Below the pieces are notes generated by a model that had not been told where the DNA came from, made no database searches, and worked only from the letters and a program-made list of their open reading frames with translations. The position numbers and the translations under genes are program-made. Below, piece by piece: positions 23,673-32,157 of a DNA stretch of 35,544 nt. Source of the DNA: an uncultured Verrucomicrobiota bacterium (GTDB lineage: Bacteria; Verrucomicrobiota; Verrucomicrobiia; Chthoniobacterales; SZAS-18). Every line of letters begins with the position of its first letter. Positions within the stretch are counted from its first letter, which is position 1. The stretch lies in the NCBI GenBank assembly GCA_937859745.1, contig CALMAQ010000056.1, positions 1 to 35,544 on the forward strand, given 5' to 3'.

Positions 23673-25255
23673 CTCACCGGACGGCGTTCCGGCAAGCCGG
23701 GGAGCGGTGGGAAGTCGGGCAGGCTCTGCCAGCCATGCTCACGGCGGGCAAGGGCAGCGGCCTTCGAGACCTCGACCGCAACGCCCAGAAAGGTCCAGAA
23801 AACAATCGCGGCCATGGGACCTTCGAGGACGACCCCGACCGCCGAGGAGATGAGGATCACCCAGATGGTGCACCAATATCCCAGATCAGCCAACGGTTGC
23901 CACCCCGCCCTCACCGCGAGCGCGGCACGGATGCCGCCTGTGATGATTTGCACGGTCAGGACGGCGAAAACGAGGATGCCGATCCACCCCATCCGACCAA
24001 AAAGAGTGACGTAGAAATTATGCGCGGAGCGTAACCCGCCTGCTTCGCTCAGACGGTAGATTTCTGAGAAAGAGATGACGAAGTTGTAACCAAACCCATG
24101 ACCGAACCAAGGATCGTAGGCATTCGTTTCATCAATGAAAGTATCCCAGAGCTTGCGCCGGTAATTGTTGGTGCCGGCCTTCGTCGCGCCTAGTTCGCTC
24201 TGGTAGTTCGCGTTGCTGCCGAAGTCGACCATCGACGTTACCTTGTCAACCAACAAGGCTGTACTGCCGCCGTCCGAAGTGCTGCTGAATGTCGCGCTAT
24301 AGCCTGCAAGCACCGTCAGGCCAAGCACCACTGTCAGCGCCGGGTACAGGAAAAATCGCGGTTTGTTGGCAATGAGCATCAAGACGCTGCTCACTACCAG
24401 AGCCGCCAGCGAGGCTCGGCCCACACCGCCGACGACCAGAAAGAGATAGAACACGATCAACACGACCCGCACCCACTTCCAGCGATACATTTTTGGGCGG
24501 GTGTAGAGGATGAACACACCGGCCGCGGCGAAGGTGGTCATGATGTCGTCCTTCTGGAAAGCAAGGCTGTAGCCACCGCTCGTATCGCCGGTGCCTGTCC
24601 AGTTCAGGCTGGGAAGGAACCGTTGGGCGACGATCAGGAGCGCCAAGGCCACGAAGGAGAACTTCAGACATCCTTCCAGCACCCGCTTGGCGGCTGGTGG
24701 TGCCAGCAACTGCCGACCGAAGAAGTAGTAAACGCTGTAGTAAACCATGGCGGAGTCGCGCACGGCATCCAATTTGTATTCCTTGTAATCCGTGAGCAGA
24801 CGCACGGCCCCAAGGGCGCAGTAGAGAAAGATCACCCGCGCCATCCAGCCGCTGAAATCGGGCAATTCCCGCGCGATGGCAAAGCGAACCAGCAGGCAGA
24901 TAAAGATCGCGACCATCCCGATCTCGCCCGGGTAGAGGGGCTTAACGGGTGCCAGATCGGCGAAGCCGCGGTTGCCCACCAGATAACCCACCAGCAGCGC
25001 ACAGAGAACGGACGTTTCAAACCGGATGCCTTTGACGAACACGGTGAACATCACCAGCACGCAAAAAAGCCCCAGGATCGCACTGGGGATCAAAAACTCC
25101 TCTGTGGCGAGTTCCGAGGCCATCCACATCAGTACGCCCAAGGCGGGCAGCATCACCGCGACGGTCCTGATTCGACTATCCCAAAGCAAGGTCTGACCGG
25201 CCATAGACGCCGAAGATGAAGCAAAGCGGCCAATTTTACCAGCCGGAACTTCCAT
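23633..25255 (-). CDS. O-antigen ligase/polymerase-like membrane protein (WaaL/Wzy type)
   Basis: This polytopic membrane protein of 540 aa has roughly twelve hydrophobic segments and a large periplasmic loop between about residues 330 and 420. The loop and its flanks carry the hallmarks of the O-antigen ligase superfamily: FGHGFGYNFVISF (about 395), the conserved histidine in LRSAHNFYVTLFGRMGWIG (about 415) and preceding charged segments with arginine (NNYRRKLWD). Such proteins join or polymerise undecaprenyl-linked glycans outside the inner membrane. Ligase and Wzy polymerase cannot be told apart by sequence alone. It is the last gene of the seven-gene minus-strand block and overlaps the convergent GT4 gene. 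Both ATGs at 25255 and 25204 are possible starts; the first is used here. Confidence 0.85.
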   Translation of the reverse strand: MEVPAGKIGRFASSSASMAGQTLLWDSRIRTVAVMLPALGVLMWMASELATEEFLIPSAILGLFCVLVMFTVFVKGIRFETSVLCALLVGYLVGNRGFADLAPVKPLYPGEIGMVAIFICLLVRFAIARELPDFSGWMARVIFLYCALGAVRLLTDYKEYKLDAVRDSAMVYYSVYYFFGRQLLAPPAAKRVLEGCLKFSFVALALLIVAQRFLPSLNWTGTGDTSGGYSLAFQKDDIMTTFAAAGVFILYTRPKMYRWKWVRVVLIVFYLFLVVGGVGRASLAALVVSSVLMLIANKPRFFLYPALTVVLGLTVLAGYSATFSSTSDGGSTALLVDKVTSMVDFGSNANYQSELGATKAGTNNYRRKLWDTFIDETNAYDPWFGHGFGYNFVISFSEIYRLSEAGGLRSAHNFYVTLFGRMGWIGILVFAVLTVQIITGGIRAALAVRAGWQPLADLGYWCTIWVILISSAVGVVLEGPMAAIVFWTFLGVAVEVSKAAALARREHGWQSLPDFPPLPGLPERRPVSYGLARNTTTPSR

Positions 25256-25412
25256 CCGCTCGTCTCACGGTTGGATCAGGCTTTTGCCGGTGCCGTGCGA
25301 AGCGGGCTGTTTCCTGGCGAACGGCGAGAGGCCTGCGGATGCACGTTTACTCTGGCTCCGGGGCCGCCGAGCGATTGGTCCGTCGGCGGATCGGGTCGCT
25401 GCCGCCAGACGT

Positions 25413-26366
25413 TCAAACCAACTTGAAGTTTTTGCGTTTCCACGTGGCCGAAAGGGAGTTGGCCACCGCCGTCAGCCAGCGCCGGGGCAGCACGAGCCGG
25501 ATGGCCCAAAGGAAGAAAAACTTCAGGTAAGGCAGGGCAAACAGGAACAGACCCCGGACGCGCCAGTGCCGCCAGTAGAGATGGAAGTGCGCGGGCACGT
25601 ACAGGTTGCTTTTGGGAGTAAAGAAGGTTGCAAAAATCCTGTGCATCGGCTCGGGGCTGTACAGCCAGGATCTGGAGACCAAGTAGAGATTATCCTCGTT
25701 GTCACAGAGGGCATCGCCCAGCACCTCCACCCGCAGGCCGTGCCCGGTGCAGCGCAACCCATAATCGCTGTCTCCGTGCGCGTGAGGAAGGCGCTTGGCA
25801 TCGGGCAGGCCTACCCGTTCGACCGCCGCGCGCGGGAAGCAGACGCAGTTGCCGTTGAACGTGTCGCACGCGAGCACCTCACCCGGTCGCGCCGTCAGCC
25901 GCCGCAGGCCGGTCGGCGCGCGCTGGAAAGCGCCGTATTGGCCCCCCTGGGGCGTGAAGGCCTGCGCCACCGCCACCGCCTGGTGGTCGGCGGCGTGGCG
26001 CGCGAGCCGTTCCATCGTGCCTGCCCGTGGAAAACAGTCGTCGTTGAGCCAGAAGATCAACTCGGCCCCCCGCTCCAACGCACAGGTCATCCCCCGGGCG
26101 ATGGCACCCGTCCACCAGAGGTTGCCGTCACCGGCCAGCACGGTGATCTCGGGATGGTGTTCGCGGATCGCCCGGCTCGTGCCGTCGGTGGAGCCATCGT
26201 CCACGACGATGATGCCAGCCCAGGCGGCCACGCCGCGTTCGTGCAGGATGTCCAGGCAGCGCAAAGTGACTTCGCGCCGATTGTGCACCGGCAGCACGAT
26301 GTCCGTCTTCAACCCGGGAGGGATCCCCGTGGGGGGCAACGTGGCGGGCTCGGTGGGCGAGGGCAT
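25413..26366 (-). CDS. Glycosyltransferase family 2 (rhamnosyltransferase-like)
   Basis: A GT-A inverting glycosyltransferase of 317 aa from the ATG at 26366 (a GTG at 26399 would add 11 residues of low-complexity Ser/Leu). Motifs: TDIVLPVHNRREVTLRCLDIL (about 21), IIVVDDGSTDGTS (about 53), GDGNLWWTGAIARGM (about 79), LIFWLNDDCFPRAG with the metal-binding DDC in place of DxD (about 103), and CDTFNGNCVCFPRAAVERVG (about 155). LNDD and GNLWWTGA are typical of the RfbF/WbbL-like rhamnosyltransferase subgroup. The C-terminus has a hydrophobic stretch (LFLFALPYLKFFFLWAI) that may bind the membrane. It lies 157 bp upstream of the ligase-like gene and 93 bp downstream of a GT4 gene, co-oriented. Confidence 0.9.
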   Translation of the reverse strand: MPSPTEPATLPPTGIPPGLKTDIVLPVHNRREVTLRCLDILHERGVAAWAGIIVVDDGSTDGTSRAIREHHPEITVLAGDGNLWWTGAIARGMTCALERGAELIFWLNDDCFPRAGTMERLARHAADHQAVAVAQAFTPQGGQYGAFQRAPTGLRRLTARPGEVLACDTFNGNCVCFPRAAVERVGLPDAKRLPHAHGDSDYGLRCTGHGLRVEVLGDALCDNEDNLYLVSRSWLYSPEPMHRIFATFFTPKSNLYVPAHFHLYWRHWRVRGLFLFALPYLKFFFLWAIRLVLPRRWLTAVANSLSATWKRKNFKLV

Positions 26367-26459
26367 CGTCAGCGAAAGGCTCGAAGAAATCGACCGCACC
26401 GTAACGGCTCATCCGGGCACTGACAAGGAGGTTGTCCCGCTCGGTACCTGACCGCTTAG

Positions 26460-27590
26460 TCAAGATGCCAGACGCCGGTAAACTTCTGCGGTTTCCGCCG
26501 CGCAACGCTCCCAGGAGAAGCGCCGCGCGTTTTCCCGGCCGAGGAGGCGTAAGGCGTCGAGGCGGGCGGAGTCCGCCAGGGTGGTCTCCAGTACGACCTG
26601 GATCGACTCGACGCTTTCGGGATCGAAGTACGCCGCCGCCTCGCCAGCCACCTCGGGCAGCGAACTGGTGCGCGCGCAGAGCACGGGACAACCCTGCGAC
26701 ATCGCTTCGAGCAGCGGAAGTCCAAATCCCTCGTAGAGCGAGGGATAAACGAACGCCGTGGCTCCGCGGTAGCAACGGCCCAGCGCAGCATCGTCGCCAG
26801 ATTGCCGGGTGACGCGTCCCTTCAGGCCGAGCGCCGTAAAACGCCGCTGCTCGGCATCACTGAAGGGGCTGCCGCCGAAGCAGACCAGCCGGAAACGCTC
26901 CCGCAAGGCCGCGGAACGTCCATAGGCCTCCAACAGGGCGGCAAAATTTTTGTACTCCCCGCGTGCCCCGACGTAGATCAGATATTCGCCGTCGCCACCG
27001 GTTCCGCGGCTCGGCGGCCCGGCGGCGGCGGGCGCGCAAAACGAGTGACCGTGATGGACGACCGTGACCTTTGCCGGGTCGACGCCTAGTAGCCGGACCA
27101 GATCGGACTTGGTTGACTCGGAAACGGCGATGAGGTGATCAGCACGGGCGCAGTTGGCGCGCAGGTAGCGGTTGACGGGGTCGCTCGCGGCGTTCAGGAC
27201 AGGGAAGCGATGACGAAATAGCTCGTGGATGAGGTCGTGGATCGTCACGACCAGGGGGCGGGAACCGATGTAGGCGGTGTCACCGTAGTAAGTTTGATGA
27301 ACGACCGCGTCGGGATGGCGCGCGGCGACCCACCCGTACCAAGCGTGGTTGAACCCCACCCGCCACGGATGTAGCGGGCCGATGCCGAAGGGAAGGTAGG
27401 CACCTGTCGTGAGGCTGGGGAGAGTACGCACCAGCTCGTTGCGGTGCAGGCCGGCGACGATGCGGGGATGTTGCCCCCTCGCCTGCAAATGGCGGGCCAG
27501 TTCGCCGAGATAGCGGCTGACCCCGCCAACCCGCTGAAGATAGAACGCCTCCGGCGTGAAGATGACTTCCACGGAACGGGGAGTGGTCAT
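26460..27590 (-). CDS. Glycosyltransferase family 4
   Basis: A GT-B glycosyltransferase of 376 aa. The N-terminal domain has the glycine-rich acceptor loop LQRVGGVSRYLGELARHLQ (about 19), VVTIHDLIHELF (about 115) and ADHLIAVSESTKSDLVRLLG (about 148). The C-terminal domain has LIYVGARGEYKNFAALLEAY (about 204) and the EX7E signature SLYEGFGLPLLEAMSQGCPVL (about 284), then SSLPEVAGEAAAYFDP. This is the same subgroup as the GT4 at 22548, often mannosyl- or rhamnosyltransferases acting on O-antigen. Its ATG (27588-27590) overlaps the stop of the upstream GT4 gene by 4 bp (ATGA), so the two are translationally coupled. Confidence 0.92.
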   Translation of the reverse strand: MTTPRSVEVIFTPEAFYLQRVGGVSRYLGELARHLQARGQHPRIVAGLHRNELVRTLPSLTTGAYLPFGIGPLHPWRVGFNHAWYGWVAARHPDAVVHQTYYGDTAYIGSRPLVVTIHDLIHELFRHRFPVLNAASDPVNRYLRANCARADHLIAVSESTKSDLVRLLGVDPAKVTVVHHGHSFCAPAAAGPPSRGTGGDGEYLIYVGARGEYKNFAALLEAYGRSAALRERFRLVCFGGSPFSDAEQRRFTALGLKGRVTRQSGDDAALGRCYRGATAFVYPSLYEGFGLPLLEAMSQGCPVLCARTSSLPEVAGEAAAYFDPESVESIQVVLETTLADSARLDALRLLGRENARRFSWERCAAETAEVYRRLAS

Positions 27591-28672
27591 GGTTCAAGCG
27601 GAAGCGGCGCTAGCGGGTCGTGGCAAATGTCTGCGGCGAATTGGTGCAGCAGGTCGCGCGCGAGCCCGTCGAACTGCTCCCAGTCGGGCAGATGCCTCGA
27701 ACGTTCCAGGCACCAGGCCGCAGCCGACTCGCGCAAGGGCGCATCGGCCAGGAGGCGGTCAAGCTGGCGGGCGAGGTCGGCGGGGTCCTGCGGATCGTAG
27801 AAACCCGGGTAATCATCCGAGCCAATCAGCTCCAGAAAATTTTCCGTGCGCGGAACGACTGCCGCGCAACCGCATGACATCGCCTCGGCCGTCGAGATCG
27901 AATAGCCTTCCACCAAGCTGGGCAGGCAGAAGATGGCGGCGCGGAAGAACTGTTCGCGGAAGGGCCCGATTGGCAGCCGGTCGGAGACTTGGACGCGGGC
28001 GCGGAGCGGCTCCGGCAACGCCTCCCAGGCCGCGCGGAAACGCTGGTCAACTTCTTCCGAAGGTCGGCTGGAAATGACGAAATGCGCCTGCCACTGTTCG
28101 TTGCGTAACCGCGGGAGGGCGTCGAGCAGAGTGATTGCTCCCTTGTGCGCGAGCAAGTAACCGTTCCAAAGGATCAGCGGCGGCGCAGCCGGAGCGACCG
28201 TCCGGTCCGGCATCTTCGTGCGGCCGGGCAGCAGCAGGTAGATGGGGGGACGCACGCCCGCTTGCCTCAGGTGGTCGTACACGTGTTGCGAGATGGTGAT
28301 CAGGGCATCGAACGAGTTGAAGAACCGGCGCTCGTCCGCCATCATTTCCGGGTGGGCGAACCATTGCGGGTGGTGAATGACGCCGAAGTGTTTGAGCTTC
28401 GGGTAGAACCGCCGGCACAAACCGATGAGCCACCGGGAAGAAAGAGGCGTTGTCGCGCATTGGAAAACCACGTCAGCCCGGCGGAAGAGAGCACGGTGGA
28501 AGAACAGCAACACAGGGCCCTGGCAGCGCAGCCGGAACCACCGCTGGCGGACGGTCGCATGGGAGATTTCGGCCAGACCTTTCCAGGCCTTGAGGAGCTG
28601 GAGATCGTAGCGGTTACCGCCGGTGGGACTTGCTGGCGGCTCGGAGGTCGTGAAAGCGGCGATAATATGCAT
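27587..28672 (-). CDS. Glycosyltransferase family 4
   Basis: A GT-B glycosyltransferase of 361 aa starting MHIIAAFTTSEPPASPTGGNRYD, where the SPTGGN segment is the N-terminal donor/acceptor glycine loop. LKHFGVIHHPQWFAHPE (about 93) and FDALITISQHVYDHLR (about 119) belong to the N-terminal domain. The C-terminal domain has LILWNGYLLAHKGAITLLDAL (about 163) and the EX7E-type SLVEGYSISTAEAMSCGCAAVV (about 259). It ends with the 4-bp ATGA overlap into the next GT4. The upstream neighbour is a GT2 gene 65 bp away. The donor sugar is not predictable. Confidence 0.9.
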   Translation of the reverse strand: MHIIAAFTTSEPPASPTGGNRYDLQLLKAWKGLAEISHATVRQRWFRLRCQGPVLLFFHRALFRRADVVFQCATTPLSSRWLIGLCRRFYPKLKHFGVIHHPQWFAHPEMMADERRFFNSFDALITISQHVYDHLRQAGVRPPIYLLLPGRTKMPDRTVAPAAPPLILWNGYLLAHKGAITLLDALPRLRNEQWQAHFVISSRPSEEVDQRFRAAWEALPEPLRARVQVSDRLPIGPFREQFFRAAIFCLPSLVEGYSISTAEAMSCGCAAVVPRTENFLELIGSDDYPGFYDPQDPADLARQLDRLLADAPLRESAAAWCLERSRHLPDWEQFDGLARDLLHQFAADICHDPLAPLPLEP

Positions 28673-28737
28673 GGTTTCGGCTCACGGTGGATGCGCTTGG
28701 CGGTCTGGCTAGAGAAATCCCACCACGCCTGCGGCGG

Positions 28738-29784
28738 TCAATCGAGCCATCTTTTCAAGCGCGCCACCGTGCCGCTGATGAGGAAACGCCCGTTCGAGCC
28801 GAGCAGTCTAAGCCGAACGCCGCGCTTTGTTAAACCCGCTTTTCCGTCCAGGGCGGTTGCCAGACGTTCGATCTCCTGCCACGACAGCCATCGCGCCACA
28901 TGGTGGAGAAAGTAGGGAAACCATCCTCTGATGACCTGACCCATCTCGATCTTCGAGGCGATTTCGCCAACCGGCAGCAACTGCCCGGCGTAACGCCGTT
29001 CGAGCCACTGCGCGAACGCGAGGAGAGCCAGCAGCTTCGGCACGGCGTTGGGGCCGGCGAGCAAAGAGGTGTTTTCCGTGCTGGTTCGCCAGTAGACGTA
29101 AGGACCGCTGATCGTCCGCAAAACGTCGCCTTCGGCGAAGGCGATCCAGGAAGCATCGTCGCTGCCCAAGGCAAAAGGGAAATCGACGAAGCCGCCGCAA
29201 CGCTCGAACGCGGAGCGTGCGAAGAGGTGTTCGGGCGCGAAACTGTTGCGCTGTCGCAGCATGCGATGGTAGGCGAACTGGAGCCCGGTCTCCGTGGCGG
29301 GAAGCGGAATGCTGACGTAGAAACACGCGCTGTGCGCATCAATGAGCGCGGTGTTGAAGCGATAAATTTGCGGATCTTCGCCTAGCTCCTGATCCCGTTG
29401 CCAAACGTTGTAGAACGCGGCAACGCAGTTTTCGCCTGCAATATCGTCGTCGGAGAAGAGCCAGATCCACGGCTCGCCATCGGTTTGCGCCACGCAGCGG
29501 TTCCATTGCTGGACCAGAGAGCGCGCTCCCCAGTTCTCATCAAAGCGAATGAAGCGCCGGCCGGTCCGCTCCTCCGTGAACACGCTGCGGAAAATTTCCT
29601 CGAGATTTTCTGTGCTGCCGTCATCGCACACGTACAATTGAAACCGTTGGTTCGTCTGCGAAGCAATCGATCGCAAAGCGGCTTGAAGAAACTGGCCTTT
29701 GTAAGCGGGTACGACGATCGCCAAGGGAAAGAGAGTCCCGGCTTTGTATGAATCAGATGTCGGCGAAGTTGCTGACTGCTTCAT
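28738..29784 (-). CDS. Glycosyltransferase family 2
   Basis: A GT-A glycosyltransferase of 348 aa. Typical motifs: LAIVVPAYKGQFLQAALRSI (about 21), LYVCDDGSTENLEE (about 50), and the metal-binding FSDDDIAGENCV (about 110). FALGSDDASWIAF (about 205) lies in the acceptor-side region and is more acidic than usual. The C-terminal 90 residues (about 250-348) are helical and basic with LERRYAGQLL and VIRGWFPYFLHHVARWLS, perhaps membrane-associating. The ATG at 29784 is the clear start. It is co-oriented with the TylF-like methyltransferase gene 29 bp upstream and the GT4 gene 65 bp downstream. Confidence 0.88.
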   Translation of the reverse strand: MKQSATSPTSDSYKAGTLFPLAIVVPAYKGQFLQAALRSIASQTNQRFQLYVCDDGSTENLEEIFRSVFTEERTGRRFIRFDENWGARSLVQQWNRCVAQTDGEPWIWLFSDDDIAGENCVAAFYNVWQRDQELGEDPQIYRFNTALIDAHSACFYVSIPLPATETGLQFAYHRMLRQRNSFAPEHLFARSAFERCGGFVDFPFALGSDDASWIAFAEGDVLRTISGPYVYWRTSTENTSLLAGPNAVPKLLALLAFAQWLERRYAGQLLPVGEIASKIEMGQVIRGWFPYFLHHVARWLSWQEIERLATALDGKAGLTKRGVRLRLLGSNGRFLISGTVARLKRWLD

Positions 29785-29813
29785 GAAACCGGTGCATTCA
29801 AAAATGTATCCTT

Positions 29814-30617
29814 TCAGCCCATGGCGGCTGGTTTGAAAAGAATTCCCTGCCCGGTTGGCAAGGCAAGGATGCTCAACCCACGTTTGTCCGCGAAAGCATC
29901 AAACGCTTTTTGCTGCTCCGAATGCATGGTCTGGGTGTAATCATCAAGCAAAATGATGCCACCTGGAACCATTTGATCCCAAAAGAACTCGGCCGCGCTG
30001 ATCTCCGGCATGGTGCAATTCATGTCGAGAGACAAGTAAGCCACCGCCCGGCTGGGAACTGCGGGCAGGACATCGGGCACGTTGCCCTGGATAATTTTTA
30101 CGTTCGCGAACGCCTTAAAGATCTTGGCTACTTCTTCTGATGAATTGTTATTATAATAAGCGTAATTTTCCAACAGGCCTTTGCTGCGTTCGGCCTCACT
30201 AACATATTCGGGAACCAGCCCGGTGAAATTATCGATGAGGTAGAACTGCTTATCCAGATTCTGAAATTGGGTGTAATCGATGATGGCCCGAGAGAGCCCG
30301 CCGCGATTGACTCCGCACTCGACAAAATCCCCTGGCAATTTTGCCGCTTGCCTTCCTGCCCAGCAGGCAACATAGGCGCGCCAGCGTACCACGCTGGTGC
30401 CCCAAGAACCCGTTTGCTCTCCCAGCCGGTAGGCGCGCACAAAATTTTCGTCCTCCAGGAAAGTGGGGGAATTGGAAGTGTAAACGTTGTCTTCCGCGTA
30501 GAGAAACTCCGACTTGGGAATGATCACATATTCCTCGGGCGCAAAGCGGAAGCGCCATTTCTTGCGCAGGTTGGGCGGCAGCAGGGCGAGAATCAAGTGG
30601 CGGAAAAATCGTTTCAT
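29814..30617 (-). CDS. TylF/macrocin-O-methyltransferase-like SAM methyltransferase
   Basis: A class I SAM-dependent methyltransferase of 267 aa from the ATG at 30617 (a TTG 18 bases upstream is the track start). The SAM-binding loop is GDFVECGVNRGGLSRAI (about 95-111), followed by FYLIDNFTGLVPEY (about 125), SLDMNCTMPEISAAEFFW (about 202) and GGIILLDDYTQTMHSEQQKAFD (about 224), in the order expected for the TylF family of metal-dependent sugar O-methyltransferases. A role in O-methylating a sugar of the glycan, for example as a chain terminator, is consistent with its place between the Wzt gene and the GT genes. By eye the gene is richer in A/T runs than its neighbours (for example around 30130-30175), which may mean a different origin. 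Confidence 0.85.
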   Translation of the reverse strand: MKRFFRHLILALLPPNLRKKWRFRFAPEEYVIIPKSEFLYAEDNVYTSNSPTFLEDENFVRAYRLGEQTGSWGTSVVRWRAYVACWAGRQAAKLPGDFVECGVNRGGLSRAIIDYTQFQNLDKQFYLIDNFTGLVPEYVSEAERSKGLLENYAYYNNNSSEEVAKIFKAFANVKIIQGNVPDVLPAVPSRAVAYLSLDMNCTMPEISAAEFFWDQMVPGGIILLDDYTQTMHSEQQKAFDAFADKRGLSILALPTGQGILFKPAAMG

Positions 30618-30644
30618 GTCGGGAAGGAGTCGCAACAGGACAGA

Positions 30645-31943
30645 TCACGCGGCGGGAGCAACTGTTTGCCAGTCCAGGATGGGGCGGATAGCACCAGGAA
30701 GAGGATTGGCATAGATTCCTCTGGCTGTGTCGAGTGCGCCGCTCTCGGCGACCTGGAAAACGACGACTTGACGCTCGAAAAGGTGGAGCATATGCAGATC
30801 CAATCGGCTCATCGCCACCGAGGCATAGTGCAATCCGGTGTTCAGGAAGTTGCCTGGGATCCAGGCGGTGCTTTCATAGATGCCGCATCGGCGAGGTGCC
30901 TGCATCCATTCTTTTTCCAGGTCGATGGCCAGGAAAAGCTGTGTGCCTTCGGAGTTGTGCAAGTGCAGACTTGGTGCAAAGATCGCGCCTTCGCGTAGCA
31001 CTTCGTAATTGATCCTGATTCCGACCCGTTCGCGCACATCCGTGTTGCCAGCGAGGAGTTGCCCATGGGCGTTCACGGCGCTGACGCTGAGGAGTTTCAC
31101 CGTGTCGTCCCCCGGCCCCTCGCCCCGCGTCCAAGTCTTGTGCGCCCACTGATCGGAGTCGCGGTCGAGATAATAAGTGGTAACTTCGTTGACTTCACCT
31201 TGGCGGATGACTCGCCCCTGATCCAGATAAATAGCCTTATTACAAAGCTGGGTGATAGCACCCATGTTGTGCGAGACGAACAAAACCGTTCTGCCTGCTC
31301 CCAAGGCGACATCCTGCATCTTGCCGAGACACTTCTTCTGGAACTCTGCATCGCCGACCGCCAATACCTCGTCCACCACGAGAATTTCCGGCTCCAGGTG
31401 CGCCGCAACGGAGAACGCCAGGCGCACGTACATGCCGCTGCTATAACGCTTGACGGGCGTATCCAGGAACTTCTCGACCTCGGCGAAGGCCACGATCTCG
31501 TCGAACTTCGCTTTGATTTCGGCGCGCTGCATCCCTAGGATCGCGCCATTGAGGTAGACGTTTTCCCGTCCGGTCAACTCCGGATGGAAGCCGGTGCCAA
31601 CCTCCAGCAAGCTGGCCACCCGCCCTTGGAGCGAGATGCGTCCCTCCGTTGGCTCCGTGATGCGGCTGAGAACCTTGAGCAGGGTGCTTTTGCCCGCCCC
31701 GTTGCGTCCGATGATGCCCACCACCTCGCCACGCGCAATCTCGAAGGACACGTCGCGCAACGCCCAGAACTCCGCTCCACCACTGTCATTACCCGTTGCC
31801 TTCGCGCCGCCACGCCATTGCTGCCACGGTCTTTTGACCGTATCGACAATACTCTCGCGCAGGGTGCGGTAGCTGGTGGAACTCCTGCGGCCGAGCGTGT
31901 AACATTTTCCGAGGGACTCCGCGCGGATGACGATGTCGGTCAT
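30645..31943 (-). CDS. wzt: ABC transporter ATPase for polysaccharide export (Wzt type)
   Basis: This 432-aa protein is the nucleotide-binding subunit of an exporter that moves undecaprenyl-linked O-antigen or capsule chains across the inner membrane. Walker A is GRNGAGKST (79-87), the signature is KRYSSGMYVRLAF (about 164), Walker B is ILVVDEVLAVGD (about 188), and the switch histidine is in FVSHNMG (about 221). The extra C-terminal domain from about 265 to 432 has the beta-rich content of Wzt carbohydrate-recognition domains, which read the terminal modification of the finished chain. TylF-like methylation, encoded next door, would be a suitable signal. The partner permease Wzm is not in the window. 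The gene leads the seven-gene minus-strand block. Confidence 0.9.
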   Translation of the reverse strand: MTDIVIRAESLGKCYTLGRRSSTSYRTLRESIVDTVKRPWQQWRGGAKATGNDSGGAEFWALRDVSFEIARGEVVGIIGRNGAGKSTLLKVLSRITEPTEGRISLQGRVASLLEVGTGFHPELTGRENVYLNGAILGMQRAEIKAKFDEIVAFAEVEKFLDTPVKRYSSGMYVRLAFSVAAHLEPEILVVDEVLAVGDAEFQKKCLGKMQDVALGAGRTVLFVSHNMGAITQLCNKAIYLDQGRVIRQGEVNEVTTYYLDRDSDQWAHKTWTRGEGPGDDTVKLLSVSAVNAHGQLLAGNTDVRERVGIRINYEVLREGAIFAPSLHLHNSEGTQLFLAIDLEKEWMQAPRRCGIYESTAWIPGNFLNTGLHYASVAMSRLDLHMLHLFERQVVVFQVAESGALDTARGIYANPLPGAIRPILDWQTVAPAA

Positions 31944-32157
31944 AATGGCTGAGACCCAGGACTTGGTAGCGGCGGAAACATCGCGGTTGGGTTAATCTAT
32001 CAGCGCCCGGTACGGCAAGCCAATTCTTTCCGGCGTCGGAGCTTCCAGCGGAAAGGTTTGACTTGGGTAGATCGATCCGTTCGGGAAGCCGCATTCCTGC
32101 TGCCACCACCCGGACAGAGCGTGACAGACCGCCGGGAAGTTTGCTACCACTCGTTGC

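Noticed and set aside
25284-26423. 379-aa plus-strand ORF
   Set aside because: Antisense to the GT2 gene at 25413; no recognisable motif.
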